Positions 41,224 through 51,353 of a DNA stretch of 64,000 nucleotides are shown here, in pieces. The DNA is from Symsagittifera roscoffensis (taxonomy: Eukaryota; Xenacoelomorpha; Acoela; Convolutidae): the NCBI RefSeq assembly GCF_963678635.1, contig NC_087068.1, forward strand, positions 42,991,649-43,055,648, given 5' to 3'. Below the pieces are notes generated by a model. It worked only from the letters and a program-made list of their open reading frames with translations, was not told where the DNA came from and searched no databases. Position 1 is the stretch's first letter. Each line of letters begins with the position of its first letter. A program made the translations under genes and the position numbers.

Positions 41224-43067
41224 TTACAAATAAATGGGGCGTTAGTTAGATGGATTATTATTGATTAAAATTAAATATTTTACAGTGGTAAAATATCCAA
41301 TTTATCCAATTATAAAATGTAGTTTAGATCAGGCTCCTATTTATAATTTATCGGTCATTTTTTTCCACTCCGCATGATTAAAAAAATCATTCTCTTCGGA
41401 AACCTATTAAGGGCATTTTATTAACCAAAGTTGTATAAAAGATGATAAAAAGAGCTGGGATTTAATGCTCACTGTTCATTTAAAAATTTGTTAAAACTTT
41501 GAGTAAATTTTGTCAAAAATGGTCCTTGAATATGTTTTGTCTAAAATGGTCCCTTTGGAAATGGATTTTAATCATTTTTTTAACATTCTGAGCTTTAATT
41601 TGAGTTGACTTTTGTTCATGTAGAATTGTTTAGCTTTTGTTTTAATTAAGCGGAAAAAAATTAACTATTGTCTCAAAAATGTTTCTTTAATTTATTTTTG
41701 CTCCAAAAATATATCCAAAACAATTGAAAAAGGCTTTTTTCAATCTTTAATCATTTGGTTTGAACAAAAAAACTAGTTGATTATTGGCTCAAACAGAACT
41801 CATGTTTTATTTGTAGGGAAAATGGAACTTACTCCGTAAAAAGAAGATCCGATAAAAATAATCATTTTTCGGGCGACCGTTATTTTGATTTGAAATACTT
41901 TTATCAAAGAAATTTTGGTTTGGCTACAGAGCGCAAAGATCGCATCTGAGGCCAAAACCAACTTGAAAAGTAAAAAGAGAAAAGCCATTTAATCTTGTTC
42001 TGTGGAAGAGCAGCTCAAAATACCATTCAACTACCTTACGACACAACAGACTTGCTAAAATTTGTGCTGGTTTGGTACCCACAGTCTTTGTACTATTTTG
42101 CCCGCAAAATTTGACCCGATTTTCACTTTTGATTATTGTTGATTTTAAATCCAAAGGACAATACATAAGCAATCGGCAGATTTATTCATCATCGTGCACA
42201 ACCTATCAAATTATTCATTACTTGCATGTAAAAAAAATTCTTTTTTGTCAAGTTTCAAAATCATTTTTGGGTGGAAATGCAATTTGTTGTGCCAAAATGT
42301 TAAGCCAGCGAGATGATTTTGTTACTAGGTCAATTTTCTTACAAATTAAAAAGTATATTTGATTAGGAATAAATAGAAAGGTCACGTTTTGTTTCCGTCA
42401 TCTTGACCTTCAAGCAACCTAGCGGGACCAAACATTTTAAAAACTTTTTTGAATGGGACTCATTAGAAAAAAGCATAAAACCAAATCAAATTTCCAGTTA
42501 TTCGAGATTTTTTGGGCCCAGAAATCAACGGCAAGCTCTTCAAATTCATTTTGGAATCTCAGGCCGAAAATGTTGAGGGTAATTTTTGTTCTACTGTGGG
42601 TATTTTTGTGTTGGTTTTGTCCATTAGTTTATATGCTGTATATAGATTTTGGGAAATCCCAAAAACACTTTTTTACTGAGTTTTTCTCTGATCGAAAATT
42701 GGCTGTCCCGCACTGAAGTTTCGTGATAACAATCAACTATATAGGATTTTTATAAAATGTCTCTCTAGAATTTAAAAACAATCGTTTGTAGTTGATTCAA
42801 AATAGAGTAAACAACTAAAAATTTTTGAAGCATTAAAAAATGTTATGAATTAATTAAAACCAATTTTTTCAGCTTCTTTTGAATAACAATTATCAAAACA
42901 AAAGGTAACCCAAATTAATCACTTACAGTGATACAGTATCATTTTTTTAAATTAATCTCTCTGTTGTACTAGTTTCATTTCTTACATTACGAGGCCAAGC
43001 TGCGCACTGGATAGGCCCATAATGTATGTTCCTTCCAGAGACAAGTCTGTAAACATGTTAAGAGTTT

Positions 43068-44142
43068 CCCGGGTTGACCTCCATAGACCGAAAATGCTAG
43101 TCATACAATTTTATACACTTAGTCTATGGAAAAATGCTAGTCATACAAATTTCATGCATTTTTGCAAAATGAATTTAGTCGAACTTTAAAGGTATTTTAT
43201 AGTTGTTTTGGTATCGAATTTGGTGTCTCTTCATAAATAAAAGGAAAAAAATGGTATGAAAAAAAATGCTAACCATACAATTTCCATATATGGAAATTGT
43301 ATGATTAGAATTTTTTTTAAAAATTTTTTCTTTGAAAAAAAAATTTTGAACATTCAATTCAACTGCTGGCAAAGCATTTAAGCGTTTTTTGGGCTGCTAC
43401 GACTGAAAACTTTGACTTTTTTTGTTTTAGTTTTCTGGAAAAAAAACACTATTCATACAATTTCCATATATGATGGCGACGACAATTGCCCCCAAACATT
43501 TTATGTTTTTTTCAACCGCAAATTGATTTTCATATTCAAACAAACATATTTTGAAGAAAAAAAATTTTGCATGTAAATTTAAATTTTTTGTGTGTATAAC
43601 GTAGTCCTGGATATACTAATATTGGATTTTTTTCCTTTTCTCTTCATAAATTTTTTCAAAAACGCTTAAAATTCCTCGTTCTTTTGTATGACATGTTTTT
43701 GAATGCCTTGATCAATGTTTGGTAATTTAATAATTCAAATTTTAAAATTAATCATTTTTGAAAATTATTGCCAAAATTTAAAAGTTCATTACTTTCGTTA
43801 TATTGTTTGTCTGAGACAGAAGTAACACATATCAGGCTGTTTCCAATGCATTTTCAATGCGAGAAGGCCATGCCGTTGGTTACTACGTTTGAGTAATCAA
43901 GGTTTATGTTATTTCTGTTCGGTTACGAACACAACCAAAAAATTTTGTGAAATTAAAATGTAAAAAATCATTATTTTTGGTTTATGGAAAATGCTAGTCA
44001 TACAATTTCCATATATGAAAAAAAATACTAATCATATACCTTTCATGTAATTTTCTGTACGTATGGAATTGCATGAAAAGTGTATGACTAGCATTTTTCC
44101 GCATATGGAAATTGTATGACTAGTATTTTTGGTGATCCCGGG
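43068..44142 (+). mobile_element. CCCGGG-ended inverted-repeat element, copy 3
   Basis: Ends CCCGGGTTGACC and GGTGATCCCGGG as in the other copies; the 30-base perfect palindrome is at 43,274-43,303. Contains the extra insert GATGGCGACGACAATTGCCC (from about 43,472) not seen in copies 1 and 2. Confidence 0.65.
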
Positions 44143-45129
44143 TTGTTGCAACGATCAAAGGAAATGGATGAACAAAAGAAGAACAAAGGGAGCGTCGCTG
44201 TTCCGGAATCCACTTAAATTTCTCAAAAGGCACAGTTTCGCTACGTAATGTAATTCTTAAAACCAAATTTAAACTTAATTGAATTATTTTGTTCGCTCAA
44301 TAAATTTCTTTCTGTTTTTTTTTAAATTTCTGTTTTTTATTCGACTTTCATAATAAACTATAGGTCTCTGTTTTATATGCCAACCTCATGCTCCAACAAA
44401 TTTACCCCACAACAACCCCCTCCCCCAACATGTTTGTTGGGATTCGAGTTTTGCAGAAAGCTGCAAAAAGTTTATCTACAAAAACAATGGATTTTATGGA
44501 TTTAATATACAAAAAAAATCGAGCATCTAGACAATATCTTAGCCAACGAAAATCAATTCTAACTAATTTGTGCTTTTAATTGTTGTTTAATTTGCATTAC
44601 TGCAGTTTTCAAATTCATTCACCGCTTTATTTAGATATCAGTAAAATGGATCACATTCTGAAAAAGTTTTCTTTTCTTTTTGATATACTAGTGGCGAAAA
44701 TGAAGCGCAAATTGAAGATTTTATTCTCTCAAAAGTCTGTTTTTTTGTCCTTTTTGGACAATGTTTACTTCGGTAATTTTTACTTTTTGGACAATGTTTA
44801 CTGAATTTTGAAGTAAATGTTGTCAAAAATGGACATTGAAAACAGCCGTTTAAGAGAGTAAAATCCTGAATTTGCACTTAGTTTTGTCAGTAGTGTAACT
44901 TAAGTGAAGAGGGTTTATTACCAAGCTGACCAAAAATGGAAATATGCGTCAGACAATTAAGAAGCAGAAGAAAAATATGAAACAATTTTCTTCTCTGATT
45001 TCGACGTATAAGTCAACGTAATCCAAAGTGCCTTTGAAAATAGCTAACTTACCTAACAGTTTTGTCAATTGGCATTTAGTGTTGTTCATTAATGTTGTAC
45101 AGCTAATATTGTAAATTTGTAAAAAGAAC

Positions 45130-45321
45130 CTTGTTTTTTGGTTTGTATTTTTCAAGTTGCAGAAGTGCCCGGACTGCCTCGAGAGATCTCGCTTGTTGCA
45201 CTAGACCTGGATCCTCTATCAGCTGTCGTGGATTCTCGTCCATAAATTTTTGCAGTCCCTCGATGTCATTTTTGTACAGCAAATTGTCAATCAAGCCAAA
45301 AGACGAAACAGATGCGGCCAT
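45130..45321 (-). CDS. Start exon 'C' copy 3 of an unknown gene
   Basis: Intact 64-codon reading MAASVSSFGLIDNLLYK ... KYKPKNK with donor AACAAG|GTTCTT in phase 0. It lies about 1 kb downstream, on the same strand, of the end of the WAP-TM-PPPY gene, so it may be the first exon of the next gene. The predicted protein part is soluble. Later exons would have been separated by the retrotransposon at 31-41 kb, which sits in what would be its first intron or downstream region. Confidence 0.45.
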
Positions 45322-46364
45322 TTCAAAAAAATAAACCGTTAATCAGGTTTTGTTCAAGTTTTTTTCGTAATACGTCACAATGAGTTCACTATGCTGTGAA
45401 TAAATCATGAACAGTTCAGATTTTTTTCACGTTGTTCTCAGCGTGCACTAAATTCAAGTTATGGAAGCTGATATTCAGCTTTTTGGGTTCAAACTCCAAG
45501 TCTGATTTTCATTTTCCAAAACAAAAAACGATTAAATTAAAGTCAAAAAAGATTGAAGAATATTTTGGCGACAGCTTAACATGTAGCACCGAATGCGAAT
45601 GTATTAAAGCTTCAAATGGATCAACGTTTGCTCTCCGTGAACTTCGACAAAAACTAAGAGTCATAACCAGGTGCGGACCTAAGATATTTGCGAAGGAGTG
45701 AGGGGAGGGGGGATATGATTTGCAACAAAATTTCGAAAACTTCTTTGTCGACCTATTTTTTAATATGGACCAATATTGATCTTGCGAGCTCTTCCAAATC
45801 GAAATATGTTTTTGAACAAACTTCCGCCGCAGCCAAGTTTTAAAAAAAACAGGCCAACAAGGACAGTTTTAGGAACTTTTTGGAAGGTTTTCAACATCAA
45901 CCACGCTTTATAACCAGATAACTAATTATAGGATGATGGCGAATTATAACCAGACAACTAATTAAAGAATCATGACGAATTAGAACATCAGATGATAAAA
46001 CAATATGACAAAAATAGGGTGTGAGGATGAGCTCTTACTTGACCTCTAGCTTCAAGTCTACCACAGACCGACCAATTTCGGTTGCAATGGTGGTATCTCC
46101 TTGAAGTTTTAGAAACAGAAAACTGTCCAAAAAACAAAAATTGATTGCAAAAAGCGAAAAAAGGAGCCTTCAAAATTTTCTCATAAATTGATTTTGTAGT
46201 CTACTCATTTGGCTGTAGCAACTCAAAAAATTGCCGATCCGATTAATGAAAGTTGTGAGACGAGTAAATACATTAGTCAAAGATCAGAAAAGTGTGCTCT
46301 GAAAAATGTTCTGATAGGGGAGAGCAAACTGTTAAATATAATAAAACCAGACTAAAATGTGGGG

Positions 46365-46594
46365 CTAGTTATTCGAAAGTTGGCGAATATGTTGTTGTGT
46401 TTGTTGAGGTGTGGCTCCTATGACTAGAGCTGCCCCCGGATAGGGAGGGGGCTCGGACATAGTAGTGGCCCTTAGTATTGTCTGCTGGGGTACCTGGCTG
46501 TCACCGTCTGTTGACCTATAACCCCTTCTGGAGTAGGGTGGGGGCAGGAGTTCTCTGTTTATACTGCTTGTGCTGATCATCACATCATCTGCCG
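46365..46594 (-). CDS. Last exon (PPPY tail) of the WAP-TM-PPPY gene
   Basis: Acceptor TTTATAG at 46,595-46,601 (minus), then two bases completing a codon, then 75 codons to TAG: DVMISTSSINRELLPPPYS, RRGYRSTDGDSQVPQQ, SEPPPYPGAALVIGATPQQ, QHIRQLSNN. The two PPPY motifs are the classic ligands of WW domains of HECT ubiquitin ligases, so this tail probably faces the cytoplasm and controls sorting or turnover. The phase (needs one base from the preceding exon) matches the donor of the exon at 47,691-47,926. An alternative acceptor six bases further (GCGGCAG) keeps the frame. It lies within segment Y and is present three times in the window. Confidence 0.6.
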
Positions 46595-46719
46595 CTATAA
46601 ATATTATTGGTAAAATGAAACGATGCGGGCTAAAACTCAAGTGATAAATGAGTAACATCAAAATAAAAAAACAAACAAAGAGGAAAAATTCCCAGTATTT
46701 ATTCCGAAACGATAATAGT

Positions 46720-46800
46720 TAGGAGCGGAGGCGAATGTATTAAAGCTTCAAATGGATCAAACGGCTTTAGAGGCGAATGTATTAAAGCTTCAAGCGGCTT
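46720..46800 (+). repeat. Short local duplication GAGGCGAATGTATTAAAGCTTCAA
   Basis: GGCGAATGTATTAAAGCTTC appears at about 46,731 and again at about 46,773, and in slightly different form upstream in Y near 45,594. It is inserted at the left part of the GGGGCGGAT repeat, absent from Y copies 1 and 2. Confidence 0.6.
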
Positions 46801-47069
46801 TAGAGGCCTTTATCTTTTCAGGGATTTGACCCCATCATCAACCAAAGGGTCCCCCTTTGGTATTATTAAATGGCATCCGTTTTCGGTCGACCAATCCTAA
46901 AATTTTTCTAAGGTGCTATTGGCGGTAATATATGCTTATTAAGTAATACATGCTAATTGGCGCTTGAAAAGGAGTGCGCGCCAAAAAAACGTGATTTTTT
47001 GGTCAACATTTTCTAAAAAATGATTTGGAAAATCCGCCCTCCCTTCGAGAAAATTCTAGATCCACCCCT
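46783..47069 (+). repeat. GGGGCGGAT-family repeat, complete copy
   Basis: Runs from GCGGCTTTAGAGGCC through CCAAAGGGTCCCCCTTTGGT, GGTCGACCAATCCTAAAATT, GGCGCTTGAAAAGGAGTGCG to TTCTAGATCCACCCCTG. It shows the second half that is missing at 20,490 and 31,040, and therefore proves that those junctions cut through a pre-existing repeat. Confidence 0.75.
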
Positions 47070-47690
47070 GATAATAGTAGCATAGAACTCTTCCACCACG
47101 CAAAATTCCATCTCAAAATGTAAATCTAGGAAACTATAAAAAGTTTTTTTTTGTTTATTGCTGTTTGTTTTGTAGTCTGTAAGACTGATTAGTTAATGAG
47201 TCATAGGAATTTATTATTAAATACATTAGAAAAAGCTCGGAAAATTCAACCTGAGATTTCAGTGTAAACAATCAGTAGTCTTAAAAGAGAAACTTTTTTC
47301 GCGACACTGCGAGAACGTTTTGAAATAAAACTAGAATGCGAATTGCGGCTGAAAATGTTTATTCGTATATCACAGTTGACCCTCAATGATCGTACTAACT
47401 TTGATATGCATAAAATTGGCTGAAAAAATTCTCGAAGGTCGAAACAACGAGAACAGCTCAGCAGTTTTTGATAATTTATCATAATAATTGATCGTTTTTT
47501 GAACTCACATGGTCGTTACTTAAAATTTGAAAGTTTTTATTAATTTGGTATGCAATCGTTTCTTTTGGAGAAAGTTCAGTCGAGAAGAAAAACCTTTTTG
47601 CGCATCTAAAAGTGATGAAGTTTTTTTTGAAATTCTACTTAAAATGATCTTCCTGATATTTTTCCTACTAACTTAATTGTTCGCCACTAC
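47070..47690 (-). other. Intron of the WAP-TM-PPPY gene (with flanking Y sequence)
   Basis: Between the donor at 47,690 and the acceptor near 46,595 on the minus strand, about 1.1 kb including the GGGGCGGAT repeat. No other gene was found. A 78-codon minus frame at 47,246-47,482 is not supported. Confidence 0.45.
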
Positions 47691-47926
47691 CGAATTGAGT
47701 TTCTTGCACGCGAACCACAGTAGTTCTGCAACGACCACAACCATTCAATCCGGCAGTGTCATTACAGTGTCCATGTTGCTCCGAATCAACCCCTCCTCCC
47801 CCTCCCCCTCCCCCTTTGTCGGCGCAGTAGGAGGAGCAGCCGGAAATGCAGCAGATGAAGATGATGATGAAGAAGGGACTGCATACCACGAACAGGCCAA
47901 TTGAGAGCAGAGTCCACCCGAGTGTC
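47691..47926 (-). CDS. Membrane-span exon of the WAP-TM-PPPY gene
   Basis: Acceptor GGCGTTGTTTCAG, 236 bases, donor CAATTCG|GTAGTG. Reads TLGWTLLSIGLFVVCSPFFI then IIFICCISGCSSYCADK, a long hydrophobic span followed by clustered cysteines, a run of eight glycines, and HGHCNDTAGLNGCGRCRTTV. It starts with one base completing a codon and ends with one base of the next; both match the neighbouring exons. The cysteines after the span could be palmitoylated or bind metal. Alternative: the frame is open upstream to an ATG at 48,051 with a signal-like MPIYFSFALIFCAMVKCSTG, so an unspliced or alternative first exon is possible. The Gly run is length-unstable (GGAGGG repeats). Confidence 0.6.
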
Positions 47927-48213
47927 CTGAAACAACGCCATTTTTGATACTTTTTCATCATTACGGGGGGCTTGAAAGATATAAAAGAGGATCCGGTTGA
48001 ACACTTGACCATTGCACAAAAAATAAGAGCAAAAGAAAAATATATAGGCATTGTTTTTTAGAGTTGTGGTATTGCGCTTGCAGTAACCTTGATCATATCG
48101 TAATGTTATTCCATGATTGATGCATTCTATGATTGACGCACAATTCTATGATTGATGAACAACTCTCGAGGTCATTCAAGCTGAGCCATTTGCTTTGATC
48201 AGCTTTTCATCAG

Positions 48214-48339
48214 TCTGTAACATGAGACCAATGCTTACAGTCGAGCTGATTGACAACAGAATCACAAGGATAGAAAACGAAATAACATGTTCTAAAATTA
48301 ATCATTTGGAACAACAACTTGATTCCACAACGGGTTCGG
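48214..48339 (+). CDS. Exon-like coiled-coil segment, plus strand, nested in an intron
   Basis: Acceptor AGCTTTTCATCAG, 126 bases without stop, donor TTCGG|GTAAGG. Reads CNMRPMLTVELIDNRITRIE then NEITCSKINHLEQQLDST TGS, with leucine/isoleucine spacing of a short coiled coil. It lies on the opposite strand inside the intron between 50,511 and 47,926 of the minus-strand gene. A possible next exon starts at 48,487 in matching phase. The family is not recognised. It could be a nested gene or a chance frame with good splice-like signals. Confidence 0.4.
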
Positions 48340-48486
48340 GTAAGGTCCTATCACCTCGGATCCTTCATATTAGTATTTCATTACCATTCTCCTGAAACGA
48401 TCTATGCATGTGTCTTCTGACGTCGATTTCGCTGACATGTTCTTGTCGAACTGTATTCACAGGTTAAGTAGCAATAAATCTACCAG

Positions 48487-48570
48487 CAGCCCTGGCCGTT
48501 GAAAACTTGCCATTCTGGAGAGGTGACAGAACCTGGGCCCCCAACTTTATCATCAAGTGTGCAATCCATT
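48487..48570 (+). CDS. Possible following exon of the nested plus-strand gene
   Basis: After TCTACCAG the reading ALAVENLPFWRGDRTWAP then NFIIKCAIHFF continues the phase of the 48,339 donor (G + CA gives a codon). The end is unclear: possible donors are GAGAG|GTGACA at about 48,520 and CATCAA|GTGTGC at about 48,557. Less A/T-rich than its surroundings. Confidence 0.3.
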
Positions 48571-49790
48571 TTTTCAGTCACAAAAGCTTCGTAGCTCGCA
48601 TTCGTATTTAAATCTCTTGGCTGTCTCGTCTATCTTCTTCGGTCGTTGCTCTGAGCTCCCTAGGCGTATCAGCCTTTCCAGAACCCTTGGACTGAAAGTA
48701 ATCATCTATTTGGACTGTCAGCTGTGCTTATCGGGCTTATCCACCTGACCCTGGCTGATGACTCAGACTCTCATTTCTTCTTCTTTTCTTCAATTTTCTT
48801 GTCCGTTTAATTTTTTTTTCATTTTTGTAATGCCATCTTCTTTGGTTTTCTTCTTTTCCTTTTTTTATCGTTTTCTCTCTGCGCTCAAATTTTGTTTGAT
48901 TACAAATTTTTACTTTCCGCGCTTCTGAAGTCAGCTGACTGGAACGCACTTTTCCTTCCTTTAACTTCCGCAATTTTGACACGAATTGAAATTTCTCAAA
49001 TTCGATAGTCGCCGAACGAATGAATTAGTTTTCATTCCTGTCGTGTTCTGTCTATTTTTGATCACTTTGCTTGACATTGCAATCAAACAACGACGTATTG
49101 TATAATGTGTTCTTCGTTTCGAGTTTTCTATTTCAGTGAAAACAAACTTATCGTCTAAATGCCCAAGGCTCTAAACAATCGATTATCCCTTTGTTTTTTT
49201 CCTGGGATACGAACAACCTTGAAATGATGCGAAAGTAATTTCTTCACATTTTTTGTGAGTCAAATTTGATAGACGCCTTGTTAGACTTGCCTCCATTTTC
49301 GCAAATTTTGGGTCTGAGAGGTTAAGCCCCAGCCTGGGGACTATTTTGTGGAAAAATTTCAACCAATCAGAATCAGTAGAATTTCCTATTCGCTGAATGG
49401 TTTTTGCTGTGAGCCGAGATCAAAATTAGCAGAAAATGAACTAAAGCATACAATAAATTTGAGGTTTTGCTTTACAAATTTGCCGTTGCCGTTGCCGTTT
49501 CAGTTTTTTTTGTAGATTTTTGTTTTGATTTTCAATGCCATGCTTGTCTTATTCAATTTTTTCATGGTTTTTTGTCCATTAAATTAAATGTTAAACTTTT
49601 TTGCGCCTAGATTCTACTAGATGTAGTTTATCATCCAGAATAAAAACATTTTCAGTTCTGCTTGTTTGTTCTACCCATGGATATTTGAAAGACAATCGTT
49701 TTGGAAGTCGCAAACTGATAATAAATTGTTATGTGCTCCGTTGCGTTTCCGCTCACTATATTGCCCGAATCAAGATTTTTCACTTAATTT
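48571..49790. other. Intronic/intergenic, polypyrimidine-rich part
   Basis: From 48,770 to 48,870 the plus strand is almost pure T/C (TTCTTCTTCTTTTCTTC), which gives a spurious Lys/Arg-rich frame on the minus strand. At 49,485-49,500 GCCGTT is repeated three times. No supported gene. Confidence 0.45.
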
Positions 49791-49798
49791 AAAGCAAT

Positions 49799-50004
49799 AT
49801 TTGAGCGGTTTTTGAGCGGTTTATTTACAAAAACCGCGCAAGATTTGAACGGTTTTTGAGTGGTTTATCTATAAAAACTGCTCAAAAATTGTTCAAAACT
49901 TGCGCGATTTATGTAAATTAAACCGTTCACTTATTCGTAGAAAGCCGCCCGCTCAAAAACCACTCCTTTTTTCGAGCGCAATCGTCTAAAAAACCGCTCA
50001 AATC
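49799..50004 (+). repeat. Small palindromic element with TTGAGCGGTTTTT ends
   Basis: Left end TTGAGCGGTTTTTGAGCGGT (49,801) and right end AAAAAACCGCTCAAATCG. The 13-base ends TTGAGCGGTTTTT are perfect inverted repeats (49,801-49,813 and 49,989-50,001). Further copies of the motif inside alternate in orientation, so the whole 205 bases can fold on itself. No coding capacity; a MITE-like structure. Confidence 0.75.
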
Positions 50005-50510
50005 GTGCTTCACATTTGGTGAAAAAATCTCGACTCGGGTCTTTCGTACTGTTCGGTTGTTTAAACAGCTATTTCAATTGACTCTAAGTGTACTTTTGTT
50101 CTAGTACTATGAAAAAAAAATCATCTCTTTTCAATGTGACAATCTGACTCACCCCCTTGATTAGTTGTTCCAGATTTGGCATTTCATATATGTTTTCAAA
50201 TAATTGAATAATAATTGATTTGATATCTCAAAACCATTTATGAAGCGTCGTCGTCTATTACCGTAAGCACAATTGCTGCAAAATGATTTATGAATGGGAG
50301 GGAGGGGGTGTATCTTTTTTTTTCAGTAAAATAGTTCAAACATTGGTAGAAAAAATTGTTAAAACAGCACACTTAGGGGGTCATTTGGAAAAAAGGACAA
50401 ACATACGTTAATCCTAAAAAATTGAGAAGCCAATTTATCAGCAATGCCTATAATAAATTTTGTGGTTAAGTAAAAATAAAAATTAAAAAAATGAGTGAAA
50501 AAAATGTTAC
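50005..50510. other. Intronic A/T-rich DNA
   Basis: Part of the intron between the WAP exon and the membrane-span exon on the minus strand. Contains a GGGAGGGAGGG tract at about 50,298. Nothing else supported. Confidence 0.4.
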
Positions 50511-50631
50511 GTCATCTGGAAGCAGGAGTCCTTGCAGTTTCCATCGCAACATCTGTCCTTGCTCATTGCTCTGCAGTCGCCATCAGATCTACATGACGCA
50601 CCTCTCGACAATTCAACCATTAAAGTGGCAC
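50511..50631 (-). CDS. WAP-type cysteine-rich exon (second half) of the WAP-TM-PPPY gene
   Basis: Acceptor GCTGTTTTAG, 121 bases, donor AGATGAC|GTAACA. Reads ATLMVELSRGASCRSDGDCR then AMSKDRCCDGNCKDSCFQM. The spacing C-x5-C-x7-C-C-x3-C-x3-C with D at C-x2-D is the second half of the WAP four-disulfide core (C-x2-D-x2-C ... CC ... C-x3-C). It begins with two bases completing a codon and ends with two bases, which joins in frame to the one base that opens the membrane-span exon. An extracellular domain just before a membrane span is implied. WAP domains are often protease inhibitors or adhesion/defence modules; the function here is open. Confidence 0.62.
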
Positions 50632-51074
50632 CTAAAACAGCAATATTTGATAAGCGCAAATTGAGGCAATAAACGCAAAAAGAGAACCTCTTCAGGCTTA
50701 AAAACCAAAGAACTGCGATGCCCTTTAATCACCGGCTCGTGACAATTCGAAAAGTTTTCGAGTTTCTCCTCCGATTGTTTTAAACTGAATTTCCTAACAG
50801 CTATGCTATTTTTTCAAATTTTTTTAGTCTAATGAACCCTGCAAAGTATGTCACTTTGAACAGGTGAACAGATTTGAAAAAAAATTCTAGCAACTTTTTG
50901 TTTCAATTTAACGGCGTTTTCTGTTTTACCTAAGCCTTTCGAAATCTTAGAAATAGCAAATTCGTGTCTATATTCAATTATTTTGGAGAGTATGCATGAA
51001 TATCAAAGTTCTCAAAACAACGAGAACACTGAAATTGCTACCCCGAAAAAAAAACACATCAGATTTGACAGACA

Positions 51075-51353
51075 TTAGGGGGTTTAGCAGTAACAGATTT
51101 ATGGGGAGGGAACAGTTGGGGAGGTGTATGGGAACAGTTTTCTTTTTCAAGGATTCAACCTCCTGTCTACCCAAAGGGTCCCGCCCCTTTGGTACTATTT
51201 TAAGGCAAAAACTGGCATGCGGTGCAGGCACGTTGGCCAAAACAGGGCCTTTAAAGTACTTTGGAATTGCTCGGAAATTCAATTTGCTCGACATAATTTT
51301 TCGAAATCTTTTAGAAAATCCCCCCTCCAGAAAATCCTAGATCCCCCTGGGAT
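51075..51353 (+). repeat. GGGGCGGAT-family repeat, copy near 51 kb
   Basis: Shares GGGGAGG..., TTTTTCAAGGATTCAACCTC, CCAAAGGGTCCC, CCCTTTGGTACTATTTTAAG and the right end AAATCCTAGATCCCCCTGGG with the other copies; the middle is diverged. It lies in the intron between the two WAP half-exons. Confidence 0.65.

Larger units (their letters stand above)
31041..41338 (-). mobile_element. Ty3/gypsy LTR-type retrotransposon, decayed, minus strand
   Basis: Domain order 5' to 3' on the minus strand: leader, long gag region with CCHC knuckle, protease, reverse transcriptase with YLDD, RNase H, integrase with HHCC and DDE, GPY-type tail. This pol order (RT-RH-IN) is the Ty3/gypsy order. No 3' LTR follows the integrase: sequence runs within about 70 bases into a host repeat. 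The 5' end keeps what may be part of an LTR. No envelope gene was found. The coding strand is rich in A and poor in G. Stops and frameshifts are scattered through gag and pol and the protease catalytic Asp is changed, so the copy is inactive. Confidence 0.88.
39728..41338 (-). other. Retrotransposon leader and possible 5' LTR remnant
   Basis: Non-coding 1.6 kb. From 39,780 to 40,220 a phrase of the type CCTGGGT...GGGTTGGA...GAATCGAAG recurs about four times with divergence. At about 40,248-40,365 a 60-base unit GATCCAAGGATA(G/A)GCC(A/T)TGATGATC is doubled. On the minus strand AATAAA (complement at 41,129-41,134) lies about 200 bases after a TATAAATA at the right boundary, the spacing seen in LTR R regions. 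A TGG-beginning stretch near 40,910 could be a primer site but I cannot confirm it. No matching 3' LTR exists in the window. Confidence 0.45.
41340..46945 (+). repeat. Segment Y, copy 3 (most diverged, linked to the host gene)
   Basis: Direct copy of the Y segments in U1 and U2. Its left edge is at the retrotransposon 5' end and its right side continues without a break through the complete GGGGCGGAT repeat and on to the membrane-span exon at 47.7-47.9 kb. It therefore looks like the original chromosomal context. Compared with copies 1 and 2 it has an extra ~115-base insert around 43,470-43,585 and a single TGTGTATAACGTAGTCCTGG phrase. Confidence 0.85.

Noticed and set aside
31107-41338. Envelope gene of a retrovirus-like element
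   Set aside because: Integrase ends about 70 bases before the host junction and no membrane-type frame follows; if one existed it has been lost.
25555-46945. Segment Y as a 5.5 kb LTR of the retrotransposon
   Set aside because: Its outer boundary cuts through a small repeat that continues into the flank at 46.95-47.07 kb, it contains host-like exons, and no TG...CA ends or adjacent primer site are evident at 41,340.
48737-48982. Lys/Arg-rich 81-codon minus frame
   Set aside because: Reverse complement of a polypyrimidine tract; low complexity and no supporting signals.
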